DNA of 33,402 nucleotides from a virus: the IMG/VR virus record IMGVR_UViG_3300012931_000055, positions 1 to 33,402 of that record; one strand, 5' to 3'. Made by a program: the position numbers and the translations under genes. A model generated the notes under the pieces. It worked only from the letters and a program-made list of their open reading frames with translations. It had not been told where the DNA came from and ran no database searches. How positions within the stretch are numbered: the first letter of the stretch is position 1; each line of letters opens with the position of its first letter. Below, piece after piece: positions 6,965-15,020 of this stretch.

Positions 6965-8234
6965 AAAACTGTATGCAAAATCCGATTCTTTGATGGCAAG
7001 AATCGACGAATTACAAGCCAAGGAAACTTTAACCGAGGCCGAAGATTCGGAATTAACTAATGTCATTAACGACTGCGAAAAAGTTGAGAACGAGATTGAC
7101 CGGGAAGTAAAAGCCGAAAAGTTAAAAGAGAAAAAGAGCAAACCCGAGAATAAAGCTTGGAGACCTGGAGCAAACGTAATTCCCGGAGGGATCATCAAAG
7201 ACTTTAAAAACTTTGGTGATTTTTTAATGTCTGTCAAAAGTGCTTCCGTCCAAGGCCCGGCCAGTTCCGAATATGATCGGCTTGTAAAAAATGCAGCTTC
7301 TGGTGCAAATGAGACTGTTGATGCTGATGGCGGATTTTTAGTTCAGCAAGATTTTGTTGAAACTCTTATGGAAGACGTGTATCAAACCGGGGTATTGCCG
7401 AGCCGATGCCAAAGAATTCCGATTTCCTCTTCGTCCAACGGACTTACTATGAATGGAGTAGATGAAACCAGCAGGGCAACCGGCAGCCGTTATGGTGGCG
7501 TGCAAGCTTACTGGGAAAATGAAGCTGACGCCTTACAAGGAACCAAACCAAAGTTTCGCAAAATCGAGTTAAAACTTAAAAAGTTAACCGGTCTTTGCTA
7601 CGCAACTGATGAGGTTTTGGCCGATGCAAGCGCGTTAAATGGAGTAATTCAACGTGCGTTTGCTTCTGAGTTTGGATTCCAATATGACGACGCTATCATC
7701 CGCGGCACTGGTGTTGGTCAACCTTTGGGTATTTTAAATGCTGGTTGTTTGGTTACTGTTGCCAAAGAAACCAGTCAGCCCGCCGATACCATTACCTACG
7801 AAAACATTGTTAAAATGTATGCCCGTTGCAATGGCCGGAATCCCGAATGGTATATTAATCGTCAATTGATTCCTCAACTGGCGTTTATGACTATCCCGGT
7901 GGGTACCGGTGGCGCTCCTGTATTTTTGCCCGCAAATGGTGCCGCCGGTCGCCCATATAACTCTTTGATGGGATTGCCGATCAACATGATCGAGCAATGC
8001 GCAGCTCTTGGAGACCTTGGCGATATTGTTTTGGCAGATTTCAACGATTATCTGTTGGCGGACAAAGGCGGAATTGAAGCCGCGACAAGTATCCATGTAA
8101 GATTTTTATACGGAGAACAGGCTTTTCGCTTCATCATGAGGGTCGATGGTCAGCCGTTACGCGCTTCTGCACTTACGCCGTATAAGGGAAGCGATACGCT
8201 TTCCAGCTTTGTAACTTTAGCAGAACGAGCCTAA
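6948..8234 (+). CDS. Major capsid protein, HK97 fold
   Basis: Builds the icosahedral shell. Residues 1-65 form a highly charged coiled-coil (the delta or scaffold region removed by the protease in this family). A linker with basic residues follows, then the mature domain beginning near ANETVDADGGFLVQQDF (about 120-136). Typical HK97 features are KLKKLTGLCYATDEVLADA, the E-loop and N-arm region before it, and RGTGVGQPLGILNA. The total of 428 residues fits a capsid with fused delta domain. A GGAGA RBS precedes ATG. A hairpin terminator overlaps its stop codon. Confidence 0.96.
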   Translation: MNEKLKKLYAKSDSLMARIDELQAKETLTEAEDSELTNVINDCEKVENEIDREVKAEKLKEKKSKPENKAWRPGANVIPGGIIKDFKNFGDFLMSVKSASVQGPASSEYDRLVKNAASGANETVDADGGFLVQQDFVETLMEDVYQTGVLPSRCQRIPISSSSNGLTMNGVDETSRATGSRYGGVQAYWENEADALQGTKPKFRKIELKLKKLTGLCYATDEVLADASALNGVIQRAFASEFGFQYDDAIIRGTGVGQPLGILNAGCLVTVAKETSQPADTITYENIVKMYARCNGRNPEWYINRQLIPQLAFMTIPVGTGGAPVFLPANGAAGRPYNSLMGLPINMIEQCAALGDLGDIVLADFNDYLLADKGGIEAATSIHVRFLYGEQAFRFIMRVDGQPLRASALTPYKGSDTLSSFVTLAERA

Positions 8235-8250
8235 CCGATAGGCTCTTTTT
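8227..8250 (+). terminator. Terminator overlapping the capsid stop codon
   Basis: GAGCCTA (8227-8233) pairs with TAGGCTC (8239-8245) around a 5-base loop, followed by TTTTTATTTT. It probably reduces readthrough so that capsid mRNA exceeds downstream messages. Confidence 0.75.
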
Positions 8251-8278
8251 ATTTTAAAAATTGAAAGGAGAAAATAAT

Positions 8279-8740
8279 ATGAATATTAATTACCATGTGG
8301 TTAACGCTTTAGCGCCGGTAGCAGACGCCTTTGCCGGTACGGTATATACTGCCCCAATAAACATGGAATCATTCCACCATGTTTCATTCATAATTCAAAC
8401 AGGCGTTGGTGCGACGGGTACTTCGACCATTACCGTTTTAGCAAGCGACGACATTTCAAGAACTCACACTACGGCGATACCGTTTAATTATCAGGAATGC
8501 GTTTCCGGCGATACCTTTGGGGCGACTATCGCCGCAACTACTGCCGGGTTCACCACGACTGCCGGTTCAAACAAAATGTATAAAATCGAAGTTGATAATC
8601 AGGCTTTGGCTTCGACCGGGTACGGATATATAGCACTTAAAGCAGTTGAAGTGGTAAATGATCCTGTGCTTGGTGGAGTTTTGGCTGTTCTGACCGAACC
8701 GCGTTACGGTCAAGATGTCTTTGCTACGGCTATTGTCTGA
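8279..8740 (+). CDS. Head decoration-like structural protein, hypothetical
   Basis: A 153-residue, Ala/Thr/Gly-rich, predicted all-beta protein directly downstream of the major capsid gene, where decoration or head-stabilising proteins usually lie. The ATG at 8279 follows AAAGGAG by 8 bases. The segment from about residue 22 (TAPINMESFHHVSFII, then TGVGATGTSTITVLAS) resembles the domain inserted into the head-tail connector at 10126. No named family is recognised; the decoration role is inferred from position and composition. Confidence 0.8.
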   Translation: MNINYHVVNALAPVADAFAGTVYTAPINMESFHHVSFIIQTGVGATGTSTITVLASDDISRTHTTAIPFNYQECVSGDTFGATIAATTAGFTTTAGSNKMYKIEVDNQALASTGYGYIALKAVEVVNDPVLGGVLAVLTEPRYGQDVFATAIV

Positions 8741-8928
8741 TGAATATTATATTAGCTAACGAATGGGGAGGCGCTGAAATAGGCGCTTCCCTTGTTATCG
8801 ATGAAGTTGTTGGCAAAGATTTAATTAAACGCGGGATAGCCAAAAATTCAGAGGAACAAGTCAAAGAAGAAAAAGTTTCTGCTCGAAAGAGTGCCGTTAA
8901 AAACGGTGGAAAGGATGATTTAAAATGA
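8740..8928 (+). CDS. Small head-module protein, hypothetical
   Basis: A 62-residue protein whose ATG overlaps the previous stop by one base (translational coupling). The first half has the pattern G-A-S-L-V-I-D at 17-23 and LIKRGIA at 29-35, seen in small phage proteins between capsid and connector genes. The C-terminus is Lys-rich and charged. Its function is unknown. Confidence 0.7.
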   Translation: MNIILANEWGGAEIGASLVIDEVVGKDLIKRGIAKNSEEQVKEEKVSARKSAVKNGGKDDLK

Positions 8929-9419
8929 GTATTGCCAATGTTGGAGCTAAATGGTCTAGCGGAGTTTTGAAGTTTTTTTCCAAGACAACCAATAACGATA
9001 TTTTAACAATCGGCAATGATGGTGATGTTGAATTTGGAACTGGGCAATATATAAAAGGCGAACGGTTTACCGTTAATCTTTATAATTTTGCCGCGGCTAC
9101 GGTTGGGCAACCGTTTTTTATTGCACCCACCGCTTGCAAAATTATATCGGCTTATGAGCAGCATATAACTGTTTGCGATGCTGCCGATACGCTCACAATT
9201 GAAAAAATTGAGCCTGGAGAAGCTCCAGGAGCTGGAGATGTTGTTTTGGGTACTGCATTTATCCTTAATAGCACCGCGAATACTCCTGTGAGCAGTGCGG
9301 CGGTAACGACTATCGCAGGAACACTAGCTGCCGGAGATGCTCTTTGCACAAAATTTGTATCCGGCGATGGTACTAATTATGCAGGGGCCAATTTTACGGT
9401 TACAATGGAATGGCTATAA
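8925..9419 (+). CDS. Virion structural protein, head fibre-like, hypothetical
   Basis: A 164-residue protein starting with an ATGA overlap to the previous gene. The sequence is beta-rich, with low charge and many Ala, Thr and Gly. The segment ILTIGNDGDVEFGTGQYIKG resembles a fibre N-terminal repeat. No catalytic motif is seen. The position in the head module and the composition suggest an exposed virion protein; this is inference. Confidence 0.75.
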   Translation: MSIANVGAKWSSGVLKFFSKTTNNDILTIGNDGDVEFGTGQYIKGERFTVNLYNFAAATVGQPFFIAPTACKIISAYEQHITVCDAADTLTIEKIEPGEAPGAGDVVLGTAFILNSTANTPVSSAAVTTIAGTLAAGDALCTKFVSGDGTNYAGANFTVTMEWL

Positions 9420-9424
9420 AAATG

Positions 9425-9446
9425 GGGTGGAAATTATCCACCCTTT
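9425..9446 (+). terminator. Weak hairpin, possible attenuator
   Basis: GGGTGGA (9425-9431) and TCCACCC (9437-9443) form a 7-bp stem with a 5-base loop followed by only three T. It may be an attenuator or RNA stability hairpin. Confidence 0.45.
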
Positions 9447-9473
9447 AAATTTGAATGAAATGAGGGATTAATT

Positions 9474-10097
9474 ATGAGTAATCCTATTAAAGTTATAAAA
9501 TCAGGGTTTGGGGCCGTACAAACGATAGATTCTTTTCGAGCGGCGATCGTCGATGGTAATGCTTTTACCGTTGGGTTTTCTGATGTTACCGGAATCACTG
9601 CCGCGACTTCTTATTATTATATCGTAAAAAATGCGAGTACAACCAAAAATGCCTGGGTAAGATCAATTGATTTTGCTTCATGCAATGCCACCAGCGGAAG
9701 CGTTGGTTCCTATCTTGACGCTTTACAGATTCTTGTTATCAAAGATGGCATTTTCGCTTTAGCAGGCACGCCTATTGATATAAACGATTATACTACATCG
9801 GCTTATGACGCCTATAAAATGCCAGCCTTAAATTTAAACGGAAATTCCGATATTACTTCCGAAATGGGAGTTTGGAGTTTTAGCAGTATCGCCGCGGCTT
9901 TAGGGCAAGCAATTACTTGGACGGATACCGATACTAATAAAATTTTAAAACGTGTTGCATCCGATGCCATCAAACCCTCTGTTTTGCAAGAAAAAATGAG
10001 GATAGTTCCGCCCGGTACTATTCTAATGGCTATTTTAACAAATTTTACCGCTACAAAAGCGGCTTATAAGATTAATGTCGAATGGGCGGAAATTTAA
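9474..10097 (+). CDS. Virion structural protein, hypothetical
   Basis: A 207-residue beta-rich protein, Thr/Ala/Ser-rich, with no signal peptide or membrane segment. The ATG is preceded by GAGGGA. It lies between the head-accessory genes and the connector. The style matches the 8279 and 8925 products (decoration or fibre), although no clear sequence repeat is shared. Its function is not assigned. Confidence 0.75.
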   Translation: MSNPIKVIKSGFGAVQTIDSFRAAIVDGNAFTVGFSDVTGITAATSYYYIVKNASTTKNAWVRSIDFASCNATSGSVGSYLDALQILVIKDGIFALAGTPIDINDYTTSAYDAYKMPALNLNGNSDITSEMGVWSFSSIAAALGQAITWTDTDTNKILKRVASDAIKPSVLQEKMRIVPPGTILMAILTNFTATKAAYKINVEWAEI

Positions 10098-10125
10098 TTT
10101 ATATTAATGTTTTTGAGGTGATCCT

Positions 10126-11043
10126 ATGTATAAACTAATTACCGGACCAGCGTCAGAAGTTTTGTCTCTCTTGGAAGTCAAACGCCATTTGCGATTAATC
10201 GGTTCTGAGGAATTGACTCCAGTTCAATCCATAGCGCCAGGAACATATTCTGCCGGAGAGACTACCGGAACAGCTATTGATCTTTCCGCCTATCAAGGGA
10301 CCATTAATTTAGATGTCGGAACCTGTGCTGGGACATTAACGGTAGCAATCAACCATAGAAACGATGCTACGGAAGATTGGGAATTGTGGGATTCGTTCGA
10401 TGCCGCGACTTCCACCAACGATAATCAATCCTATAGTCTAACATACGATGGCGGCAAACGATATATTCAGCCAGTGGCGACCATCGAAACCGCGAGTTGT
10501 ATTTTCGGAGTTTCGGTAACTGAGATGGCCCCGGCAAGCCCGGAAGATACTTGGATAACTGAGATGATCGAAATCGTCCGGGAAGAAGCGGAAAAATATC
10601 AGGGAAAAGCATTTTTAACTCAGACATGGGAATTAATTTTGGATGATTGGCCTTGCTATCCGAGAGAACCAAAACGCGAAAATTATATCGAAATTAAAAA
10701 AGCCCCAATTCAATCTATAACCTCGATCATTTATACGGATTGTGACGGTGTAGAGCACACTATGGATTCTGATTTATATTATCTCGATGCCGATCAATTT
10801 TGGCCTCGAATAGTATTAAATTACGGTGAGGTTTGGCCTAGTGAAACATTGCAAGATTCTGGAGCAATTCGGATTAGATTTGTTGCTGGGTATGTAACCA
10901 CTGATTTATTTAAAGCAGAAAATAAGTTGACTTTTCAATGGATGCGGACGGCATTAAAATTGCTTTATGGCGACCGGGCGTTAACGGTATCGGAAATCAA
11001 TCATAAGGCGTTGGAATTTGACAGGGTGAGGGGGTATTTTTAA
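10126..11043 (+). CDS. Head-tail connector with an inserted beta-domain
   Basis: Adaptor ring expected to sit under the portal. The N-terminus (SEVLSLLEVKRHLRL, residues 10-24) and residues from about 138 (EDTWITEMIEIVREEAEKYQGKAFLTQTWEL) form the helical gp6-like connector. The conserved RIRFVAGY region lies near 250. In ordinary family members the first helix is followed almost at once by the second; here about 105 residues (31-137) of beta-rich sequence are inserted. The total of 305 residues exceeds the usual 100-200. The stop overlaps the next start by one base. Confidence 0.8.
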   Translation: MYKLITGPASEVLSLLEVKRHLRLIGSEELTPVQSIAPGTYSAGETTGTAIDLSAYQGTINLDVGTCAGTLTVAINHRNDATEDWELWDSFDAATSTNDNQSYSLTYDGGKRYIQPVATIETASCIFGVSVTEMAPASPEDTWITEMIEIVREEAEKYQGKAFLTQTWELILDDWPCYPREPKRENYIEIKKAPIQSITSIIYTDCDGVEHTMDSDLYYLDADQFWPRIVLNYGEVWPSETLQDSGAIRIRFVAGYVTTDLFKAENKLTFQWMRTALKLLYGDRALTVSEINHKALEFDRVRGYF

Positions 11044-11228
11044 TGGCTTTTAAATGCTGTAATAAACAAAATTTGGAACCAGCCTATATTTGGTTTTGGC
11101 CTTTTAAGGCTTTGCATTGTAAAAACTGCAATGATGTTCAATCCGACGTTGGCCCGGTTCTCGAGTTTATTTGGGAATTTTTTCTTTGGCCTTTTTGGGA
11201 TGGCCGGGTAAAAATCATTAGGCGGTGA
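11043..11228 (+). CDS. Small Cys/Trp-rich protein, hypothetical
   Basis: A 61-residue protein starting on the last base of the connector stop codon, with GAGGGGG about 9 bases upstream. It has CC at residues 5-6 and CKNC further on, possibly a metal site, and a Trp/Phe-rich hydrophobic middle (FIWEFFLWPFW). The family is unknown. Tight packing between connector and head-closure genes argues that it is real. Confidence 0.55.
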   Translation: MAFKCCNKQNLEPAYIWFWPFKALHCKNCNDVQSDVGPVLEFIWEFFLWPFWDGRVKIIRR

Positions 11229-11232
11229 TCTC

Positions 11233-11550
11233 ATGTCCACTCAAAACCCTATCGAACTAATCACAATTCAAAAAAATTACCCTTATTCAAACTCTGAAAC
11301 CGACGTTTTAACAAATTGGCAAACTTATGCCACGTCTTACGCTGAACTTCAGATCGGAACTGGTAAAGAATACTATGGGGCCAAGCGGATTAATACCGAA
11401 ATATCCGGTTTAATTAAAACTTTGCAATACATCAAAGGTGTTACTGACGATATGCAGGTAGTCTGCAGCCGAGGAACCTTTGGAATAGTTGCAGTAATTG
11501 ACCAGAGGGAAGATAATCGATTGGAAATTCATTTGAAGAAGGTGTCATAA
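11233..11550 (+). CDS. Head closure / head-tail joining protein
   Basis: A 105-residue protein with the pattern of phage head-tail adaptors (SPP1 gp16-like): a D-x-L-x-x-W-x-T-x-A-x-x-Y-A-E-L core at residues 24-39, GKEYYGAKRINTEISG, and a terminal region V-C-S-R-G-T-F-G-I-V-A-V-I-D typical of the beta-barrel. It occupies the usual place between connector and tail completion protein. The stop overlaps the next start. Confidence 0.8.
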   Translation: MSTQNPIELITIQKNYPYSNSETDVLTNWQTYATSYAELQIGTGKEYYGAKRINTEISGLIKTLQYIKGVTDDMQVVCSRGTFGIVAVIDQREDNRLEIHLKKVS

Positions 11551-11966
11551 TGGCCCGAGTAACAATTAAACTTGAAGGAATCCCGAACTTGAAAAAACTT
11601 CTTAAAGAAAAAAATACTCAGATCATTGATGGCGGCCAAAATGTTATCGAACGGCATAATCAAAGGATTATTAATCTCGCTAAATCTAAAATTAAAAGCA
11701 AGACCGGCGAGATGGCCTCGTTGCTGAAATCTAAGATAGACGGGAAAAGCAAAACATATGTTGTTTCCCATGTCGGGCCTTATGATGCCACAAAAGAACA
11801 AGCGATAGCATGGAATTCTTATGAGTATGGACATGCAGCCCCTGGTAAAGCTGGAGGAACTAAAGTTGTAGCCGGTTCAAAGGTTTTGCGATCATCTATC
11901 AAAGAAGATAAAGCTTCATTCAAGGCTGATATGAAAGCCGAAATAAAAAGTATTATCGAGGGGTGA
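11550..11966 (+). CDS. HK97 gp10-like tail completion protein
   Basis: A 138-residue basic protein. It has an N-terminal beta-strand (VTIKLEGIPNLKKLL), a long helix (IERHNQRIINLAKSKIKSKTGEMASLLKSKI), then YVVSHVGPYDATKEQAIAWNSYEYGHAAP, close to the gp10 family pattern in which a short strand is followed by an E-[FY]-G motif. It completes the tail end before joining. Its ATG overlaps the preceding stop by one base and the following gene begins just after its stop. Confidence 0.82.
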   Translation: MARVTIKLEGIPNLKKLLKEKNTQIIDGGQNVIERHNQRIINLAKSKIKSKTGEMASLLKSKIDGKSKTYVVSHVGPYDATKEQAIAWNSYEYGHAAPGKAGGTKVVAGSKVLRSSIKEDKASFKADMKAEIKSIIEG

Positions 11967-11971
11967 ACCTT

Positions 11972-12367
11972 TTGACTATTGATAAAGCTATATCAAATCA
12001 CATTAAATCATATGTAACTTTAACCGGGATCAGAGTATTCCAAGACGAGATTCCAGAAACCAATAGTGTGTATCCAGCCATGGCATATTCGTTAATATCT
12101 GGTGTTGATGACCATTGCTTTACAGAAGACCCAGATAGTACAGAATCATCATGGCAGTTTACTATAGTCGCGGAAACGGCGGCGTCGCGAACGGCAGTTT
12201 GGCTAGAGTTAAAGGCGGCATTTCAAGACTTTTCTGGGGTTATGGGTGGAACCGGAGGAATAAACGTTTTATCAGCATTGCAGGCAAATAGAAGAGATGA
12301 TCATGATACGGCGACAGGATTATATCTAAGAATGGTAGATTTTGATATAATGCATGAAGAAAATTAG
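11972..12367 (+). CDS. Tail terminator protein, gpU-like
   Basis: A protein of about 131 residues. The start is probably TTG at 11972, 8 bases after GAGGGG; a GTG at 11963 lies inside that RBS and overlaps the previous stop. The pattern (N-terminal helix DKAISNHIKSYVTLTG, VFQDEIPETNSVYPAMAYSL, an SWQFTIVAETA strand, then helix and C-terminal strand VDFDIMHEE) matches the DUF3168/gpU-type fold. Its place before the tube gene is the standard one. Confidence 0.78.
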   Translation: MTIDKAISNHIKSYVTLTGIRVFQDEIPETNSVYPAMAYSLISGVDDHCFTEDPDSTESSWQFTIVAETAASRTAVWLELKAAFQDFSGVMGGTGGINVLSALQANRRDDHDTATGLYLRMVDFDIMHEEN

Positions 12368-12406
12368 CCGCCCAATACGCGGTTTTTATGCCCAAATATT
12401 GAGATT

Positions 12407-12431
12407 AAGCACCTTCACGGGTGCTTTTTTT
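12407..12431 (+). terminator. Terminator before the tail-tube gene
   Basis: AAGCACC (12407-12413) pairs with GGTGCTT (12420-12426) around a 6-base loop; the T-tract runs to 12431. It lies between tail terminator and tail tube, perhaps marking a separate tube transcript. Confidence 0.8.
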
Positions 12432-12458
12432 ATAATTAAATTTAAGGAGTTGATTAAA

Positions 12459-12857
12459 ATGGCATTAGCAGGCAAAAACGCAGGTCTTTATATTGCCAGT
12501 AATAAAATTGCAGAAACCACGGAATGCAATTTAAAAATTGATGGAACTACGATTGACACGACAAATTTTGACTCTAACGAGTGGGGCGAATTTATCAATG
12601 GGACTAAGTCTTGGTCACTGGATGTAACCGCTAACTTTAAACCCACCGACACAGCGCAGGCGGCGGCGATGGCAAACATCATGGAGTCAGATCAAAGCAC
12701 TATTGCAATTACTTTTAGATTTACAAGCGCAACCGCTCCAAATATTGCCGGGAATGTTATTGTTTCGAGTTTTGAAATTGATACTTCGGTTTCTGACAAA
12801 ATCACATTCAAAGCGACTTTGACCGGTAGTGGCGCACCGACGTATACGGCTAGCTAA
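12459..12857 (+). CDS. Major tail tube protein
   Basis: A 132-residue tube subunit. The ATG at 12459 has AAGGAG 9 bases upstream. The motifs KIDGTTIDTTNFDSNEWGEF and INGTKSWSLDVTANF, followed by a small C-terminal beta-domain (VSSFEIDTSVSDKITFKATLTGSG), are those of the TP901-1/lambda V-like tube family. It is expected to polymerise around the tape measure. The same motifs recur in the next gene, indicating duplication. Confidence 0.9.
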   Translation: MALAGKNAGLYIASNKIAETTECNLKIDGTTIDTTNFDSNEWGEFINGTKSWSLDVTANFKPTDTAQAAAMANIMESDQSTIAITFRFTSATAPNIAGNVIVSSFEIDTSVSDKITFKATLTGSGAPTYTAS

Positions 12858-12871
12858 GGAGATGATTTTAA

Positions 12872-14254
12872 ATGGCAACATCGGGTAAATTAGGCCGGGT
12901 ATTAATTCGCACTTTATACCCGGTCATTTCTTTTTTAAACGAAGCGATGACAGCAAATGGAACATATACCGTCTATACGATTACTGATAGCACAAAAAGT
13001 TATTGGTATTCTAAATTTACTCCTATAATTTATGTTGATGGAACAGCAGTAACTACAGGATATACGATTAATTATTTAACCGGGGCGGTTACTTTTACAA
13101 CGGCACTAACATCCAGCAATGTAGTCACGGCATCTGGTAGTTATTATTTAACAACGGCGGATAGTATCGCCTTTACAAATGAGCCAACGGTGGCAAATTC
13201 TACTTATAAGCGGTACACAATTGCAAATCCCAACATGAGATATTGGGATAAAGATGTAACGCCAACGGTTAAAAAAAATGGAACAACAGTTACTACTGGG
13301 TATTCAATTGAAAGTCCGGGCGGCGTTGTTGTGTTTGAGGCGGCTAATTTGGTAAGCGATACCATAACGGTATCCGGGTCGTATGTAACCGTAGAACAAA
13401 TTTCCGGGTTTTATAGTTGGAATCTAAAGGTTGACGGAACTACGATTGACGTAACTGATTTTGAATCCGATGAGTGGGGAGAATTCATCAACGGGACAAA
13501 AAGCTGGACGGTTGACGCTGAAAAATTTTGGATTACTAGCGATGATTTTACCGAACGGTTTAGCGAAGAATTAATAATTGTATTATATTGTGATTTTGGC
13601 ACAACCAAAACAAGGTTTGAAGGATATGCGGTGATTAGTTCAGATGAGATTGATACAGCCGTAAGCGATGCAATTAAAGGGAAAATATCATTTTCCGGCA
13701 GCCAAGGGGTGTATTATAGGGCAGCGGCTAATCCAACTGAATTAAATGCTTACGACTCTTTTAATCGTGTCGATAATGCTTCTAGTTTGGGGACTGCCGA
13801 TACCGGGGAAACGTGGGTAACATTGACCGGGACGCCTAGAATCATTAGCAATCAGGCAAGCGCTACAACCGGCGTTTATCGTGGATATATCGAAACGGGG
13901 ATTACCGATTGCGCGGTTTCCGCTAAATTTCCGGCAATTGTCACCGCCGGGGCCGCTTTGATGTTTAGAATAGTTGATGTTAACAATAGGTATTATGTCG
14001 GCGTTTACCCAACATCTTTGATATTTGGAAAATTTGTTTCCGGGACGCAAACGGCTATAACTACAGTTACATTAACATTTGTCGCTGAGGAAATTGTTAA
14101 AGCGATTGTTGATGGTACATCGATCAAAGTTTATGTCAATGGTGTTGAACAAATAAATACAACCGACAGCGATTTGACAACCGGGACAAAATGCGGAATC
14201 GGCATAGGCGATGCTGACAACTATATTGATAATTTCGAAATTGAAACAATTTAA
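12872..14254 (+). CDS. Tail tube paralogue with Ig-like repeats and LamG-like end
   Basis: A 460-residue mosaic. Residues about 22-95 and 100-175 are two copies of a beta-repeat sharing TTGYTI/TTGYSI, V-V-F and TVSGSYV-type ends. Residues about 180-280 repeat the tube core of the previous gene (KVDGTTIDVTDFESDEWGEF, INGTKSWTVD, SSDEIDTAVSDAIKGKISF). Residues about 290-460 form a jelly-roll resembling laminin-G or concanavalin domains (AYDSFNRVD, AALMFRIVDVNNRYYVGV, VKAIVDGTSIKVYVNGV, YIDNFEIETI), a fold often used to bind glycans. It may be a tube variant displaying adhesion domains along the tail. The role is inferred; the domain layout is visible. Confidence 0.82.
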   Translation: MATSGKLGRVLIRTLYPVISFLNEAMTANGTYTVYTITDSTKSYWYSKFTPIIYVDGTAVTTGYTINYLTGAVTFTTALTSSNVVTASGSYYLTTADSIAFTNEPTVANSTYKRYTIANPNMRYWDKDVTPTVKKNGTTVTTGYSIESPGGVVVFEAANLVSDTITVSGSYVTVEQISGFYSWNLKVDGTTIDVTDFESDEWGEFINGTKSWTVDAEKFWITSDDFTERFSEELIIVLYCDFGTTKTRFEGYAVISSDEIDTAVSDAIKGKISFSGSQGVYYRAAANPTELNAYDSFNRVDNASSLGTADTGETWVTLTGTPRIISNQASATTGVYRGYIETGITDCAVSAKFPAIVTAGAALMFRIVDVNNRYYVGVYPTSLIFGKFVSGTQTAITTVTLTFVAEEIVKAIVDGTSIKVYVNGVEQINTTDSDLTTGTKCGIGIGDADNYIDNFEIETI

Positions 14255-14267
14255 GGGAGGTTTTATA

Positions 14268-14615
14268 ATGGCGGTTTTATCAATACCTATTGAACTTGAT
14301 AAACAACGTAATTTAAGATTTGGGTTTAAGGCCATGGCCGCATTGGAAAGTTTATATCCGGAAGAAGGATTTACTCAGATCATTGATAATATGCAAGGTA
14401 ACCCTAAAATGAATGATATTAGAAATATTTTTTGGGCTGGCTTGCAATGGGAAGATTCTGGGTTAACTCTCGACCGAACGGCGGATATTTTGGATGATTG
14501 TGATTTAACTGAAATGCTATCTAAACTAATGGCCGCCGTTAATGCTGCTTTAAATGTAAAAAACTCTCAAGCGGGGGTAACAAAGGCCAAAAAGGAAAAA
14601 GTTACTCCCGCATAA
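14268..14615 (+). CDS. Tail assembly chaperone (gpG-like)
   Basis: A 115-residue helical protein between tube and tape-measure genes, the standard place of lambda G-type chaperones that coat the tape measure during tail assembly. The ATG at 14268 has GGGAGG 9 bases upstream. The C-terminus is Lys-rich (KAKKEKV). Inside its end lies A AAA AAC at 14558-14564 in the zero frame, and the -1 frame is open from 14543 to 14917, so a G-T fusion by -1 frameshifting is likely. Confidence 0.85.
   Translation: MAVLSIPIELDKQRNLRFGFKAMAALESLYPEEGFTQIIDNMQGNPKMNDIRNIFWAGLQWEDSGLTLDRTADILDDCDLTEMLSKLMAAVNAALNVKNSQAGVTKAKKEKVTPA
14558..14564 (+). other. Putative -1 ribosomal frameshift site A AAA AAC
   Basis: The heptamer fits X XXY YYZ in the zero frame of the 14268 gene (codons AAA 14559-14561, AAC 14562-14564). 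It lies within the region where the -1 frame is open (from 14543). Confidence 0.7.
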
Positions 14616-14917
14616 CTGACTTTATCGATGATGCTCTGCCGTATGCTTTAGGAGCAATGGGCATGTCGGCGCAAGAGTTTTTTGATATGACATTCGCAGA
14701 ATATCAATATAAAATTCAAGGTTTTAGAAATCATGAATTGGAAGCGATTTGGCTTGCTGGAATAATGAACGGGAGAGCTTTTGGCGCTTCTAAAGAAAAT
14801 CCATATCCATCATTGGAAGAATTTATGAATCCTAAATCTCCCCAGCCGGAATTAACCGATGAAGAGATTTTTGATTTGGCGAAAGAAAAAGGAATAGAAG
14901 TCCCGGAAGGGTATTAA
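14564..14917 (+). CDS. Tail chaperone T extension, made by -1 frameshift
   Basis: The open -1 frame after the A AAA AAC site would add about 117 residues to the first 99 of the G-like protein, giving a roughly 216-residue fusion. The extension contains TDFIDDALPYALGAMGMSAQEFFDMTFAEY, resembling T-domain sequences in which a helix ends in a D-x-x-T-x-x-E-[FY] pattern. A separate start is also possible: ATG at 14663 has AGGAG 8 bases upstream. No gene-length gap exists between the two frames, which supports the lambda-like G/GT arrangement. Confidence 0.75.
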   Translation, partial: LSSGGNKGQKGKSYSRITDFIDDALPYALGAMGMSAQEFFDMTFAEYQYKIQGFRNHELEAIWLAGIMNGRAFGASKENPYPSLEEFMNPKSPQPELTDEEIFDLAKEKGIEVPEGY

Positions 14918-14947
14918 AAGTTTAAGCAAAAGGCGTCTAGCTAACGC

Positions 14948-14981
14948 GAGCAAGGGTAATCTCCTCCCTTGCTCTTTCTTT
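14948..14981 (+). terminator. Terminator after the tail chaperones
   Basis: GAGCAAGGG (14948-14956) pairs perfectly with CCCTTGCTC (14966-14974) with a 9-base loop, followed by TTTCTTTT. It stands between the chaperones and the HNH gene. Confidence 0.85.
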
Positions 14982-15020
14982 TGCTGTTTTTTAGGAGAAA
15001 AAATATTTTAAGGAGAAAAA

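Noticed and set aside
14657-14917. A separate gene starting at the first ATG (14657)
   Set aside because: Only two bases separate AGGAG from this ATG, and the -1 frame is open well upstream with a slippery heptamer. I treat the region as a frameshift extension, with 14663 as an alternative start.
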